A program made the position numbers and the translations under genes. Under the pieces are notes generated by a model, which had not been told where the DNA came from, searched no databases, and saw only the letters and a list, made by a program, of their open reading frames with translations. From the NCBI RefSeq assembly GCF_964199755.1, contig NC_133930.1, positions 30,681,071-30,745,070 on the forward strand: DNA of 64,000 bases, in the 5' to 3' direction. Positions 23,325 to 36,738 of this stretch are shown piece by piece; within the stretch, counting starts at the first letter, position 1; the number at the start of each line of letters is the position of its first letter. This stretch comes from Larus michahellis (lineage: Eukaryota > Chordata > Aves > Charadriiformes > Laridae).

Positions 23325-26300
23325 CTACACAGGTGTCTGGCCGACGGCCTTCCTTCCCACGATCTTCCCATGCACTTGCACTCGATAAATGCAGGTGTAT
23401 CCTGGTTTTCCCCAGTTGCTCCGTATGCCAAGTTTCAGAAACGGAAAGCCTCTGGGAATCCCATTCTGCAAAGAAACCGTGGCAAAAAGCAGCGTTACTC
23501 CGGGGTGTAAAGAGTGAGAGCAGGCTCTGTGCGTCTTCCTCTGACCGCCCGGCCTCTGCCCCGGGCCCTTCTCCCCTCCCCTCCTCCCACGCAGGCGGCA
23601 AAGGACCCCTGTGCCCCTGCAGAGCAAACGCCTGGCCTCGGGGAGGTGGCGGGCAGCCGTGGAAACGTGCGGCTCGCTGGTGCCGGGGAAGCAGGGCCCA
23701 GGGAAAGTCCTGCTGCCAGGGCAAGGTGCTGGGCATCCGCCCTGCCACCGCCTGCCCGGCGGCTGCAGCTGGGGAGCTGCAGGGTCCAACACAGACATGG
23801 GGCTGATCTGCTCTTCCTTCTGCTTTTGCCTCCCTGACGGATGCCACTCTTCCCCCGCATCCCACCAATGGTTCTCTCGGCCACGGTCAGGCCCCTGTCC
23901 CAGCAGGGACCGTCTGCACTTCTTCTGCAAGCAGCTTGCTGGCCAACCGGCGTTGCTGCCCTGGCCTCTTGCCCAGATGCACACACTGTACCTGCAGAGG
24001 GAAGGTCTGATTTGGCCCTTTCTGCAAAGTGTAGGTGAATGTCCCCAGCAGAGTTTCTTGCTCGCCTTCCTCATCCAGTCCCTTGGAGATAAAGCACAGG
24101 GGAGGAAGTCAGTCGTGACCCGAGCACCAGGAAACACTCATGCCAGACCCGCGCCCGTCATCTGCACCCCACTCCTGCGGCTCCAGTGCGGTCTGGCGCA
24201 GGATGCGGTGGGGCTGAGTGTCCTCCTTGTGTGTTGCTCAGGGGCCCGGAGGTGCTGGGCCAAAAGGTGCTGAGGGAGCCTTAGGAGGGGTGATACCACC
24301 CGGCACGTCCCTTGAAATGTCCCCTCAGGGAACGGCAGAATCTCGGCAGATGCGCAGAGAGCAGCAAGTCCCCGTTAGAGCTTTTGCCCGCGGCCAGGTC
24401 CCAACCCCCAGTGCCCGGCAGAGACTTACAGAGACAGTGAAATCTCGGGGGGCACTGCTGACAGTCCCCAGCGCAGAGGCCATCTTTGCGGTGTGCTGTA
24501 TGGTTATGGCTATTGGTGTTATTTGTGTGGGCAACCGGATCAGCACCTCGCTCCAAGACCCTTGGAAAGGCCAGCAGTATCCCGGCAAAGCATCCGGCTG
24601 AAAGCAAGAGCACAGAATGTGAGGGTGTGATGGGAACACGACGACGTAGTAGAGCCCGTGTGCTCCCGTGGAGCCAGGAGCACAGGCGGCACTGCCCCTG
24701 TGGGCTGTGCTTGTGCTCGAAACGAATGGCATGTTGGGAGGCGGACAGGAGCTCTGCAGCCAGCAGCTCTGCAGCCTCCCACCCCCTCCACTGCCCCCGT
24801 GGGAGAGGGACAATCAGAGCTGTGGCAGGGAAATGGCGTCCCGAAGGAGAAGTATCTTCACCCAGCAGGGACCAGGGAGGGTGGGCAGGAAGCTCAGCTC
24901 AGCGCAGCCCCTTTCTGAGGGCAACTGCTGTTTTCTAGGGAGCCAAGCCCTGTGGGAGACCTCAGGTGCCTGGCACCGCCCCGGTGCCGGGGCCTTGGGC
25001 AACGCCATTGGCCTGAGGGGAGATGCCCCAGGACTTGCCCCACACCTTCAAAGAGGCAAGAGAAGCAGCAATGACGGTTTCTGCTCCTGTACCTGCACAA
25101 AGGTGTCCTGGGGGGCTGGAGCACACAGGAACCAAAACACCCTGCAGAGTCCTGCAGAGCTGCTGGACGATCTCTGCAGGTCCATGGCAGCCCCTGAAGG
25201 GAGAAGAGCGCAGGTGACTGCAAAAGGCCCAGGCTCAGAGCACCTGGTGGTTGCAGGCAACTACTAAGGCTGCCTGCCAGCCCCACAGCCAGCAGCGCAC
25301 GCTTGGAGGTGCCCCAGGAGAAGGAGGGGATCCCCGTGCCCCACGCCCCTCCCGGCTGCACAAAGAGAAGGTCTGCGGGTGCTGGGAGACAGCAAGCCCC
25401 CTGGGGAAGAGCTGCAGACCCAAGCTGAGGCCGCGCTGCGTGGACAGCCCGTCTGCTCGCTTTTGTTCCCCAGCAAAGCTCAGCGGAGAGGGAGAGGGCA
25501 GAAATGCTGCCATGGGCACCAGCGAGGGGTCCGACGGCAGGGCTGGGCCCAGCTCTGCCACAGTCACGCTCTTGGGCGCCGTGGTTTCGTTCAATCTCCC
25601 TACGCTTTGTCGAGCAGAGTCTGCAGCGCAGCCTCCTTTTGGGAGCACTGAGCAGGAGTTCAGTGCGATGAGAGCCCTGCCTGCCTGCGTCCATCCGTAC
25701 CTGCCTCTTTCAGAGCCCAGTCAGACATCTGCGTGCTTGCAGACATTGCCTCTCTCATTAGCCGAACTTCCTGGAAAGACACATGGGAGCAGGGGAAATG
25801 ACCACAGGTCCCTTGGCCAGGGCAAGGGGCTTTAGAGCGGAGAAGCTCGACCAGCAGCCCCTGGCAGGGGATGGCTGTGTGGGGTGAGCAGGAAAAGCCC
25901 ACCAAGTGGCCCAGGAAGGGCCTTGCCCGTCCCAGCCCTCTTTCCCAAAGTGCAGCATCACCTCCTTGCTAGCATCAATCTCTGCAGCCAGGCGCCTGAT
26001 CTCCTTCCTCAGGAGTTCCATTGCTGGGGATTGTTCCCTGCAGTCACCAGGAAAGCAGATCTCGTCAGAGCGCTGCCCAGCCCCTCCCAGAGCCTCCAAG
26101 CTCAGGGAGAGCAGAGAGAGGGGCGCTCGAGCCCCCTTTTCTTTCCCTGGTTTGTAAGCGCTTCCCTCCCCCTCCGGGTTGAGCCAAAGGCCCAGGCAGG
26201 AGCGAAAGGCATGAGCCCTGGGCACAGTGCAAGGGAAGGCAAATAGCACGGGCTCATCTGCCGCTAGCCCGCCAAAGGTGCTGCAGGTGAGGAGAGAGGA

Positions 26301-28070
26301 GAGGGCTCTTACCGTAGGGACCACAGGTTGGCTGATGCCTGCCCCAGCGGCACCTGAAAGAGAAAGGCTCTCCCTTTGAGTCCCCGAGCTGCCGGGGCTT
26401 TCCAGAGCCGGTGGCTCTAGGAAGGCACAGCAGAAGCTGCTGCTGGTTCTCTGGGTCACTGCCTGGAACCGGAGCGCTGGGCCATTTCCCCACCCACCGC
26501 CAGCAGGGCTCCTCCGTGGGCCTTTCCTGTCCCACAGCAGCAGTCACTGACCTGTGCCACATCCTCTGCCCCCTGCATCCACATGAGCTGCAGGATCCCG
26601 CAGCAGGAACCAACTGTAATTCACATGAGCAAGAGAGAGTTGTTTTAGGAGGGTTTCTGACAATGCTTGGAGTCCCGCGGTCTCCTCCCCCAGCACGGTG
26701 GCAAGAGGCTGGCTGAGGACACGGGGCAAGGGTGCAGAGAGAGGTTGCGGCTCCAAGAAGGGAGCCTCTCTCTCCCTGGGCCTCGGGGCTCTGCACAGCC
26801 CTGCTTCCCGGGCACGCTGGCCGCCCCACAGCTACGCCCCATTTCCCCTCCCCGCTCTGCGCGTAGGGAGCATCTGGGGAGCTCCCTGAGCTGCAGACAT
26901 GGGAGGCTGGAAAGGCCCCACTAGCTCCTCTCCCCACTATCTCCCTGTGAACTTAAGCTCACACTCCCTGCCTCTGTGCCTCCGCTGGCAGCAGACAAAG
27001 ACTCACCGAGAGCACCTATGATCATCACGAAGATTGCAAAGATCCCCTTCTTGCTCGAGGTGACGATCTCTTGCCTGAAAAAGAGGGAGTTCTGAGCTTA
27101 GCAGTGGCCAAGGGCAGAGCCCTGCACGAGGGGACCTTCTCTTCCAAGCCAAGGAGCAGGAATTTTGGAGGAGACAGGGCCTGCTGGTGGGGAGCACCGC
27201 CAGCCTCCCCCTGCTCGCCCTGACCCACTGTCACCCCTCGTCTCCGTGTCCCCACTGCGCACGTCTTGTACTCACAGGGTGGAGATGCCTGTGCTGAGGC
27301 ATCCCTGGACGGCGTCCACAGCCGCTGGCAGACCGAAGACCAACCCTGGGCAAAGAAACCGCAGAAAAGCCTGAGGACCCTTCTTGAGGACACTGGTCCA
27401 ACGCGTGCCAGATCCCTGCAGGGAGGTGGGCGCCGGTCCTCCCTCCCTGGGGGCAGGGGCAGGGCCGTGGTTCTGCCCTGGAGAAGGGGGCAGCTGGGCG
27501 CAGCCTGGGAGTGGGGTACAAGGGCCGGGCAGGATCCCCTCGCAGGCAGGGCACTGCTGGCGTGCCTGGGCAGGGGGGCTGGCACGAGTCCCGGCCTACC
27601 CCGTGGTTAGTGCAGTATCCCACAAAGACACGGGCACGGTAGCCATCTCCGTCATGGTCACCGGGAGGCGAGGTGGCCCCAGGCCTCCCTCGGGGCAGGA
27701 TGAGGCTGGGTGTGCAGGCCCGTGGCTCCCGGCCGAGCCAGGCAGGCTTGGTGCAAACACGGGGCGAAAGGCAGCACTGAACTTACGCTTCTTTTCTGCA
27801 GCCCTGCGGCGTGCGGGCCTGGGCCGTCTGGTGCCTGAGCCTCCTGAGATTTTACCTGGCTCTCCCGCAAGCTTAGGTGGCCTCCTTCAGCCGCAGGAGT
27901 GTTGTGTGTGCGGGCAGATCCCTCCTGGAGATAGCCGTGAGGAGAACGCCTGCCACAGGCACACAGCCAGCAGCACACCGCGAGACCACATCTTATGGCC
28001 CACGGTGCATGACCTCACAAAGCCTGTCCCCGCACGGTCTGAGGTCGTGGCTGTGATGTCAGAGGAGGAA
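23325..28070 (-). CDS. SUN-domain protein, array copy D (frameshift in basic exon)
   Basis: Exons: 28019-28070 (candidate), 27787-27843, 27276-27345, 27007-27074, 26552-26613, 26313-26353, 25962-26037, 25701-25770, 25093-25193, 24430-24597, 23992-24081, 23325-23465. It carries the same one-base deletion in exon 2 as copy B, so the upstream frame does not continue into exon 3. In the last exon Arg is replaced by Pro (GFPFLKLG where others have GFRFLKLG), inside a predicted beta strand of the SUN domain. All other exons and splice sites are intact. Confidence 0.75.
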
Positions 28071-30438
28071 CTGCAGGAGGGGTGGGGGGGTGGAGAGAGA
28101 CCCCGCTGCCCGCTTGGCCGCTGTGCTTTGCATTTGTGAGCAGACAGTGTTGAAAACACAGCAATGTTTCAGGTGGTGCTGGGCAGTGCCTGCAGAGCGC
28201 CAAGGCTTCCTCTGGTCCTCTCTGTGTGTCCCCGAGCGAGTGGGCTGAGGCTGGGCGAGAGGCTGGGAGGGGACACAGCAGGGAGAGCCAAGCCAAAGGG
28301 ACCCAAGGGCTGCTCCACGCCATGGATCGTCAAGCTCCGCAATAAATCCTGGGCCTTTGGTCTTTCCAACGCAGCCATTTCTTGGGGACTGGCTGGGCAT
28401 CGGTGTGCTGGGGTCAACCCACCGCAGCCTGGGTCGAGAAAGGAGGGTGTTTGCTGTGTGCTTTATAGGCTCTCGGTGGACCAGGCAGGTTCCTGGGACG
28501 GAGGGGCACAGGCTGCCCCGAGGGCAGTGGGGATCTCGTGTGGTGGCACGGGGACATGGTGTGTAGCGAGCATGGCCCCCTGCCTTCCCCCTGCCTGGGC
28601 AGGGCCTGCCATGCCAGACGGGGATGTCCCATGGAGCAAGGAGGGGACAGTGGCTCAGGGTGACATGGGCTGGGGCTGCACGGGGCTTTGTTCCACTCAG
28701 CCCCTCTGGCTCCACATCGTCATGGGGAGCTTCAGCCACCAAATTGGCCCCAGGGACATGCCAAGGGGCTGCTGCGCCCCTCCATCCTCAACGGGACACA
28801 CGAGCACCCAGGACACCCCAATGTCCCCTTCTGGGACAAACCAGCTTGCAGGGCCTTGCCGGGCCATGATGAGAGTGAGCACCTCTAAGGACAAAGACGG
28901 AGCCCTGCTGTGCACTGTCTCCACGCCGTGCGAGCGAAGAGCGGGGGGAGCCGCCAGTGTGGAGGCCCTGTCCAGAAGACGGGCCTTGGGAAGCCTCTGG
29001 GCTTCCGTCCCTGCCACGGCCCCTCCACCGAGGGAGACCAGGGCTATGGCCAGACCATAAGCAATGCTGAAGACCAACCTTGCTCAACGACACTGGAGAA
29101 AAGCCTGCGGACTGTTCTCTAGGTGGCCGGCCCTTCAGGGCGTATGCCAGACCCCTGCGGGAGGTGGCACTGGTCCTGTGCACTCCCTCCACAAAGCATG
29201 GGCAGGGGGCTGGGTTATGCCCTGGAGAGGGGGGCAGCCCTGCCACAGAGGGCCTGGCAGGTTCCCCTCGCAGGCAGGGCGCTGACGGCGTGCCTGGGCA
29301 GGGAGAACAGATGAGGCTTTGGCCTCTTGGCCTCTACCGTACCGGTGTACCCTCTGGTTACTCCAGGATCCCACAAAGACGTGGACGTGGTACCCAGCTC
29401 CACATGGGCACGTAGGGCAGGTGGCCCCAGGGCTCCCTCGGGGCTTGATGACGCTGGTTCTGCGGGGCCGTGGGTCCCGGCTAAGCCAAGCAGGCTTGGT
29501 ACAGTCATGAGGAACATCGCTTCCTTTTCTCAGGCTGAACTCAACAGCACTCGGGCAGAGCTCAGACTCTCCTGCGCTCAAGGCAGGTTTCTAAGCCCTG
29601 CGGCTTTTACTATGCCTACAGCTCCTGACAGCTTCCCCCTCCGGAACAACCAGCCCTGCATTAGGCTCTGTGTGTCCTATCCACCAGCTGATGTCTCCAG
29701 GAGAGACTGTCTGCTGTCTGCTGCTCTCCTTCAGAGGGCTGTTAATGCCCCTTGTGCTCTTGGAGGAGCCCTTCTCCTCTTCATCTTGGGGAGAAACGAA
29801 GCTCTCCTCCAAGCCTATGCCCACTTGCTCCACTGCAGGAATGCTGCCTGCCCAGGGGTGGACACTCAGGCAACAGCCACCAAAATGTGGCCAAGGGAAC
29901 ACCTGCCATGAGCCAAGAGCCACCAGGACAGCACGAGCTCCTTCCAGGTGGGAGACAGTGGCTCACAGTGCCGTGGGGCTGGGCTTGGTGGCCACTCGCC
30001 TTTTCTCCAGCACTGCAGCTGCAGCGTGCTGGCCCTTTCCAGCTGGTGCCCTGCTCCTCGGGAGAGGGGCTACCCCTCTGGGAGGAAACAGGCAGAGCCC
30101 TGTTTTGCACTGCCTCCATGCCACGAGAGCCGAGGCCCTGGCCAGGAGACAGCCTTTGGGCAGCCCACCGGGAGACATCCCCGCCGTGCTGAGACAGAAA
30201 CAGCAGCAGGCGCAGCAGGGCAGCACAACCGCTTCTCACCTCGACTGCCCCCGGCCCCCATAGCACCAACCTGCCCCTGGGCAGGCGTCTCAGAGGCCTG
30301 GCGGTCTACGGGGAGAGGGGAGCAGCTGCCCTCCTCCACAGCCCCCACCTCTTCCCAGGGCCTCTGCAGCACAAGGGCCAGAGCCCTCTCTGAAACAGCC
30401 CCCACGGCTTCTCTCCCTCACCACAGACCCACCAGGAC

Positions 30439-30439
<1 letters not shown>

Positions 30440-30472
<33 letters not shown>
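30440..30472 (+). repeat. (CAG)11 microsatellite, unit 4
   Basis: Eleven perfect CAG triplets. Confidence 0.98.
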
Positions 30473-30474
<2 letters not shown>

Positions 30475-30644
30475 CGGGGCCGGGGGTCCCAGCGAGGCGA
30501 GGGCTGGGCTCTCGCGTGGCTCTGCCAGAGGCGGCTCAGAACCCTGCACCGTGGTTGCAGCAGGGGCCCACAAACGGCTTGTGCTGGAGAGCAGCAGGAA
30601 CTTGCGGGTTCCAGTCGGAGCAGTTTCCAAGGGCCGAGCCAGAG

Positions 30645-31232
30645 GAATCATACAATCATACAATCATAGAATCATAGGGTTGGAAGGGACCTCTGGAGAT
30701 CATCAGGTCCCACCCGCCTGCCAGAGCAGGGTCGTCTTAGAGCAGGTTGCCCAGGATCGTGTCCAGGCGGGTTTTGAATGTCTCCAGAGATGGAGACTCC
30801 ACCGCCTCCCTGGGCAGCCTGTTCCAGTGCTCTGCCACTCTCAGGGTGAAGAAGTTCCTCCTCATGTTTCGGTGGAACTTCCTATGGTCAAGTTTGTGCC
30901 CGTGACCTCTTGTCCTGCCGCTGGGCACCACTGAAAAGAGCCTGGCCCCATCCTCCTGACACCCACCCTTGAAGTATTTAGAAGTGTTGATAAGGTCCCT
31001 GCTCAGCCGTCTTTTTTGCAGACTGAAGAGACCCAAATCCCTCATCCTTTCCTCATAAGAGAGGTGCTCCAGTCCCCTAATCATCTTGGTAGCCCTTTGC
31101 TGCACCCTCTCCAGCAGTTCCCTGTCCCTCTTGAACCGGGGAGCCCAGAACTGGACACAGTACTCCAGGTGCGGCCTCACCAGGGCAGAGTAGCGGGGGA
31201 GGATGACCTCCCTCGACCTGCTGGCCACAGGA
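30645..31232 (-). mobile_element. CR1 LINE, 5'-truncated (unit 4)
   Basis: Same insertion, with the ORF2 remnant at 30737-31228. Confidence 0.95.
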
Positions 31233-31991
31233 AGCAGGGCGGGAGGAGAGAGGGGAAGAAAATGGGTGGCGTGGAGCAGGCTGTGGGGAGAGGTGTGCCA
31301 AGAGATCAGGGCTGTCTCGCCGGAGAGATGTGTTAGTGTTTCTTTTCTTCCTATATGAGAAGCAGGAGTTCATAGGTTGCTCACAGGCAAGTCCATTAGA
31401 TGCGGAGAAATTCCCCGAATCAATAGGTTGGTTTGGGTTTGTGACAGACGCCCGTGGACAGTATGGCCAGACACTAGACGCGACCTGTCCTGGGACTGGA
31501 GCAATAACTGCAGGGGCTGTGATACTGCGGCAGGAGCCCTTGTGCTGGAGCTTCAGACCCCTCAAGGGTCCCAGCCATGGCTGCACCCCATGTGGGCCCC
31601 CACTAGACCCAGTCCCCAGATGCACGGTGTCCCCTGAAGGGAATGGGGGCGGAGCTCATGAGCTCTGGGGATCCTGACCCCCAACGCTGCCAGGCTCCGA
31701 CGACTCCTGCCTGGGGTGAGACGCAGGGACGGCCCTCGTGCCAAAGGATTTCACCAAGGACCTTAGGCAAGGAAAGGCTACGGGAGCGTCGTCTCCTTTT
31801 GCTCGGTTAGGAAACATCTCCTTGGTGGAGAGAAAGTGGAAAGCCTGAGGAAGGCCTCAGCCTGCGAAAGGCAGAAGTTGGCACCTTTGAGGGGGCCTCT
31901 GAAACGACATTGCTCTGCACCAGACTAACGGCCGCATCCCTCTGCTCTGTTTCTCAGTTTTCTGCTTTAATTTTTATTGAGGGAAGAAGGT

Positions 31992-34900
31992 CTACACAGG
32001 TGTCTGGCCGACGGCCTTCCTTCCCACGATCTTCCCATGCACTTGCACTCGATAAATGCAGGTGTATCCTGGTTTTCCCCAGTTGCTCCATATGCCAAGT
32101 TTCAGAAACCGAAAGCCTCTGGGAATCCCATTCTGCAAAGAAACCGTGGCAAAAAGCAGCGTTACTCCGGGGTGTAAAGAGTGAGAGCAGGCTCTGTGCG
32201 TCTTCCTCTGACCGCCCGGCCTCTGCCCCGGGCCCTTCTCCCCTCCCCTCCTCCCACGCAGGCGGCAAAGGACCCCTGTGCCCCTGCAGAGCAAACGCCC
32301 GGCCTCGGGGAGGTGGCGGGCAGCCGTGGAAACCTGCGGCTCGCTGGTGCCGGGGAAGCAGGGCCCAGGGAAAGTCCTGCTGCCAGGGCAAGGTGCTGGG
32401 CATCCGCCCTGCCACCGCCTGCCCGGCGGCTGCAGCTGGGGAGCTGCAGGGTCCAACACAGACATGGGGCTGATCTGCTCTTCCTTCTGCTTTTGCCTCC
32501 CTGACGGATGCCACTCTTCCCCCGCATCCCACCAATGGTTCTCTCGGCCACGGTCAGGCCCCTGTCCCAGCAGGGACCGTCTGCACTTCTTCTGCAAGCG
32601 GCTTGCTGGCCAACCGGCGTTGCTGCCCTGGCCTCTTGCCCAGACGCACACACTGTACCTGCAGAGGGAAGGTCTGATTTGGCCCTTTCTGCAAAGTGTA
32701 GGTGAATGTCCCCAGCAGAGTTTCTTGCTCGCCTTCCTCATCCAGTCCCTTGGAGATAAAGCACAGGGGAGGAAGTCAGTCGTGACCCGAGCACCAGGAA
32801 ACACTCATGCCAGACCCGCGCCCGTCATCTGCACCCCACTCCTGCGGCTCCAGTGCGGTCTGGCGCAGGATGCGGTGGGGCTGAGTGTCCTCCTTGTGTG
32901 TTGCTCAGGGGCCCGGAGGTGCTGGGCCAAAAGGTGCTGAGGGAGCCTTAGGAGGGGTGATACCACCCGGCACGTCCCTTGAAATGTCCCCTCAGGGAAC
33001 GGCAGAATCTCGGCAGATGCGCAGAGAGCAGCAAGTCCCCGTTAGAGCTTTTGCCCGCGGCCAGGTCCCAACCCCCAGTGCCCGGCAGAGACTTACAGAG
33101 ACAGTGAAATCTCGGGGGGCACTGCTGACAGTCCCCAGCGCAGAGGCCATCTTTGCGGTGTGCTGTATGGTTATGGCTATTGGTGTTATTTGTGTGGGCA
33201 ACCGGATCAGCACCTCGCTCCAAGACCCTTGGAAAGGCCAGCAGTATCCCGGCAAAGCATCCGGCTGAAAGCAAGAGCACAGAATGTGAGGGTGTGATGG
33301 GAACACGACGACGTAGTAGAGCCCGTGTGCTCCCGTGGAGCCAGGAGCACAGGCGGCACTGCCCCTGTGGGCTGTGCTTGTGCTCGAAACGAATGGCATG
33401 TTGGGAGGCGGACAGGAGCTCTGCAGCCAGCAGCTCTGCAGCCTCCCACCCCCTCCACTGCCCCCGTGGGAGAGGGACAATCAGAGCTGTGGCAGGGAAA
33501 TGGCGTCCCGAAGGAGAAGTATCTTCACCCAGCAGGGACCAGGGAGGGTGGGCAGGAAGCTCAGCTCAGCGCAGCCCCTTTCTGAGGGCAACTGCTGTTT
33601 TCTAGGGAGCCAAGCCCTGTGGGAGACCTCAGGTGCCTGGCACCGCCCCGGTGCCGGGGCCTTGGGCAACGCCATTGGCCTGAGGGGAGATGCCCCAGGA
33701 CTTGCCCCACACCTTCAAAGAGGCAAGAGAAGCAGCAATGACGGTTTCTGCTCCTGTACCTGCACAAAGGTGTCCTGGGGGGCTGGAGCACACAGGAACC
33801 AAAACACCCTGCAGAGTCCTGCAGAGCTGCTGGACGATCTCTGCAGGTCCATGGCAGCCCCTGAAGGGAGAAGAGCGCAGGTGACTGCAAAAGGCCCAGG
33901 CTCAGAGCACCTGGTGGTTGCAGGCAACTACTAAGGCTGCCTGCCAGCCCCACAGCCAGCAGCGCACGCTTGGAGGTGCCCCAGGAGAAGGAGGGGATCC
34001 CCGTGCCCCACGCCCCTCCCGGCTGCACAAAGAGAAGGTCTGCGGGTGCTGGGAGACAGCAAGCCCCCTGGGGAAGAGCTGCAGACCCAAGCCGAGGCCG
34101 CGCTGCGTGGACAGCCCGTCCGCTCGCTTTTGTTCCCCAGCAAAGCTCAGCGGAGAGGGAGAGGGCAGAAATGCTGCCAGGGGCACCAGCGAGGGGTCCG
34201 ACGGCAGGGCTGGGCCCAGCTCTGCCACAGTCACGCTCTTGGGCGCCGTGGTTTCGTTCAATCTCCCTACGCTTTGTCGAGCAGAGTCTGCAGCGCAGCC
34301 TCCTTTTGGGAGCACTGAGCAGGAGTTCAGTGCGATGAGAGCCCTGCCTGCCTGCGTCCATCCGTACCTGCCTCTTTCAGAGCCCAGTCAGACATCTGCG
34401 TGCTTGCAGACATTGCCTCTCTCATTAGCCGAACTTCCTGGAAAGACACATGGGAGCAGGGGAAATGACCACAGGTCCCTTGGCCAGGGCAAGGGGCTTT
34501 AGAGCGGAGAAGCTCGACCAGCAGCCCCTGGCAGGGGATGGCTGTGTGGGGTGAGCAGGAAAAGCCCACCAAGTGGCCCAGGAAGGGCCTTGCCCGTCCC
34601 AGCCCTCTTTCCCAAAGTGCAGCATCACCTCCTTGCTAGCATCAATCTCTGCAGCCAGGCGCCTGATCTCCTTCCTCAGGAGTTCCATTGCTGGGGATTG
34701 TTCCCTGCAGTCACCAGGAAAGCAGATCTCGTCAGAGCGCTGCCCAGCCCCTCCCAGAGCCTCCAAGCTCAGGGAGAGCAGAGAGAGGGGCGCTCGAGCC
34801 CCCTTTTCTTTCCCTGGTTTGTAAGCGCTTCCCTCCCCCTCCGGGTTGAGCCAAAGGCCCAGGCAGGAGCGAAAGGCATGAGCCCTGGGCACAGTGCAAG

Positions 34901-36738
34901 GGAAGGCAAATAGCACGGGCTCATCTGCCGCTAGCCCGCCAAAGGTGCTGCAGGTGAGGAGAGAGGAGAGGGCTCTTACCGTAGGGACCACAGGTTGGCT
35001 GATGCCTGCCCCAGCGGCACCTGAAAGAGAAAGGCTCTCCCTTTGAGTCCCCGAGCTGCCGGGGCTTTCCAGAGCCGGTGGCTCTAGGAAGGCACAGCAG
35101 AAGCTGCTGCTGGTTCTCTGGGTCACTGCCTGGAACCGGAGCGCTGCGCCATTTCCCCACCCACCGCCAGCAGGGCTCCTCCGTGGGCCTTTCCTGTCCC
35201 ACAGCAGCAGTCACTGACCTGTGCCACATCCTCTGCCCCCTGCATCCACATGAGCTGCAGGATCCCGCAGCAGGAACCAACTGTAATTCACATGAGCAAG
35301 AGAGAGTTGTTTTAGGAGGGTTTCTGACAATGCTTGGAGTCCCGCGGTCTCCTCCCCCAGCACGGTGGCAAGAGGCTGGCTGAGGACACGGGGCAAGGGT
35401 GCAGAGAGAGGTTGCGGCTCCAAGAAGGGAGCCTCTCTCTCCCTGGGCCTCGGGGCTCTGCACAGCCCTGCTTCCCGGGCACGCTGGCCGCCCCACAGCT
35501 ACGCCCCATTTCCCCTCCCCGCTCTGCGCGTAGGGAGCATCTGGGGAGCTCCCTGAGCTGCAGACATGGGAGGCTGGAAAGGCCCCACTAGCTCCTCTCC
35601 CCACTATCTCCCTGTGAACTTAAGCTCACACTCCCTGCCTCTGTGCCTCCGCTGGCAGCAGACAAAGACTCACCGAGAGCACCTATGATCATCACGAAGA
35701 TTGCAAAGATCCCCTTCTTGCTCGAGGTGACGATCTCTTGCCTGAAAAAGAGGGAGTTCTGAGCTTAGCAGTGGCCAAGGGCAGAGCCCTGCACGAGGGG
35801 ACCTTCTCTTCCAAGCCAAGGAGCAGGAATTTTGGAGGAGACAGGGCCTGCTGGTGGGGAGCACCGCCAGCCTCCCCCTGCTCGCCCTGACCCACTGTCA
35901 CCCCTCGTCTCCGTGTCCCCACTGCGCACGTCTTGTACTCACAGGGTGGAGATGCCTGTGCTGAGGCATCCCTGGACGGCGTCCACAGCCGCTGGCAGAC
36001 CGAAGACCAACCCTGGGCAAAGAAACCGCAGAAAAGCCTGAGGACCCTTCTTGAGGACACTGGTCCAACGCGTGCCAGATCCCTGCAGGGAGGTGGGCGC
36101 CGGTCCTCCCTCCCTGGGGGCAGGGGCAGGGCCGTGGTTCTGCCCTGGAGAAGGGGGCAGCTGGGCGCAGCCTGGGAGTGGGGTACAAGGGCCGGGCAGG
36201 ATCCCCTCGCAGGCAGGGCACTGCTGGCGTGCCTGGGCAGGGGGGCTGGCACGAGTCCCGGCCTACCCCGTGGTTAGTGCAGTATCCCACAAAGACACGG
36301 GCACGGTAGCCATCTCCGTCATGGTCACCGGGAGGCGAGGTGGCCCCAGGCCTCCCTCGGGGCAGGATGAGGCTGGGTGTGCAGGCCCGTGGCTCCCGGC
36401 CGAGCCAGGCAGGCTTGGTGCAAACACGGGGCGAAAGGCAGCACTGAACTTACGCTTCTTTTCTGCAGCCCTGCGGCGTGCGGGCCTGGGCCGTCTGGTG
36501 CCCTGAGCCTCCTGAGATTTTACCTGGCTCTCCCGCAAGCTTAGGTGGCCTCCTTCAGCCGCAGGAGTGTTGTGTGTGCGGGCAGATCCCTCCTGGAGAT
36601 AGCCGTGAGGACAACGCCTGCCACAGGCACACAGCCAGCAGCACACCGCGAGACCACATCTTATGGCCCACGGTGCATGACCTCACAAAGCCTGTCCCCG
36701 CACGGTCTGAGGTCGTGGCTGTGATGTCAGAGGAGGAA
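31992..36738 (-). CDS. SUN-domain protein, array copy E
   Basis: Exons: 36687-36738 (candidate), 36454-36511, 35943-36012, 35674-35741, 35219-35280, 34980-35020, 34629-34704, 34368-34437, 33760-33860, 33097-33264, 32659-32748, 31992-32132. The frame is open throughout, with no deletion in exon 2. One replacement in the last exon (Arg to Trp, KLGIWSNWG) sits next to the SNWG motif. Otherwise the protein matches copy C. Confidence 0.83.

Larger units (their letters stand above)
17324..25970. repeat. Array unit 3
   Basis: Third full unit and the shortest, at 8647 bases. It has only four CAG triplets, and its CR1 carries a dense cluster of substitutions at about 22157-22192 that no other unit has. 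Confidence 0.9.
25971..34637. repeat. Array unit 4
   Basis: Fourth full unit. It has eleven CAG triplets and the same one-base deletion in the basic SUN exon as unit 2 (near 27836). Confidence 0.9.
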
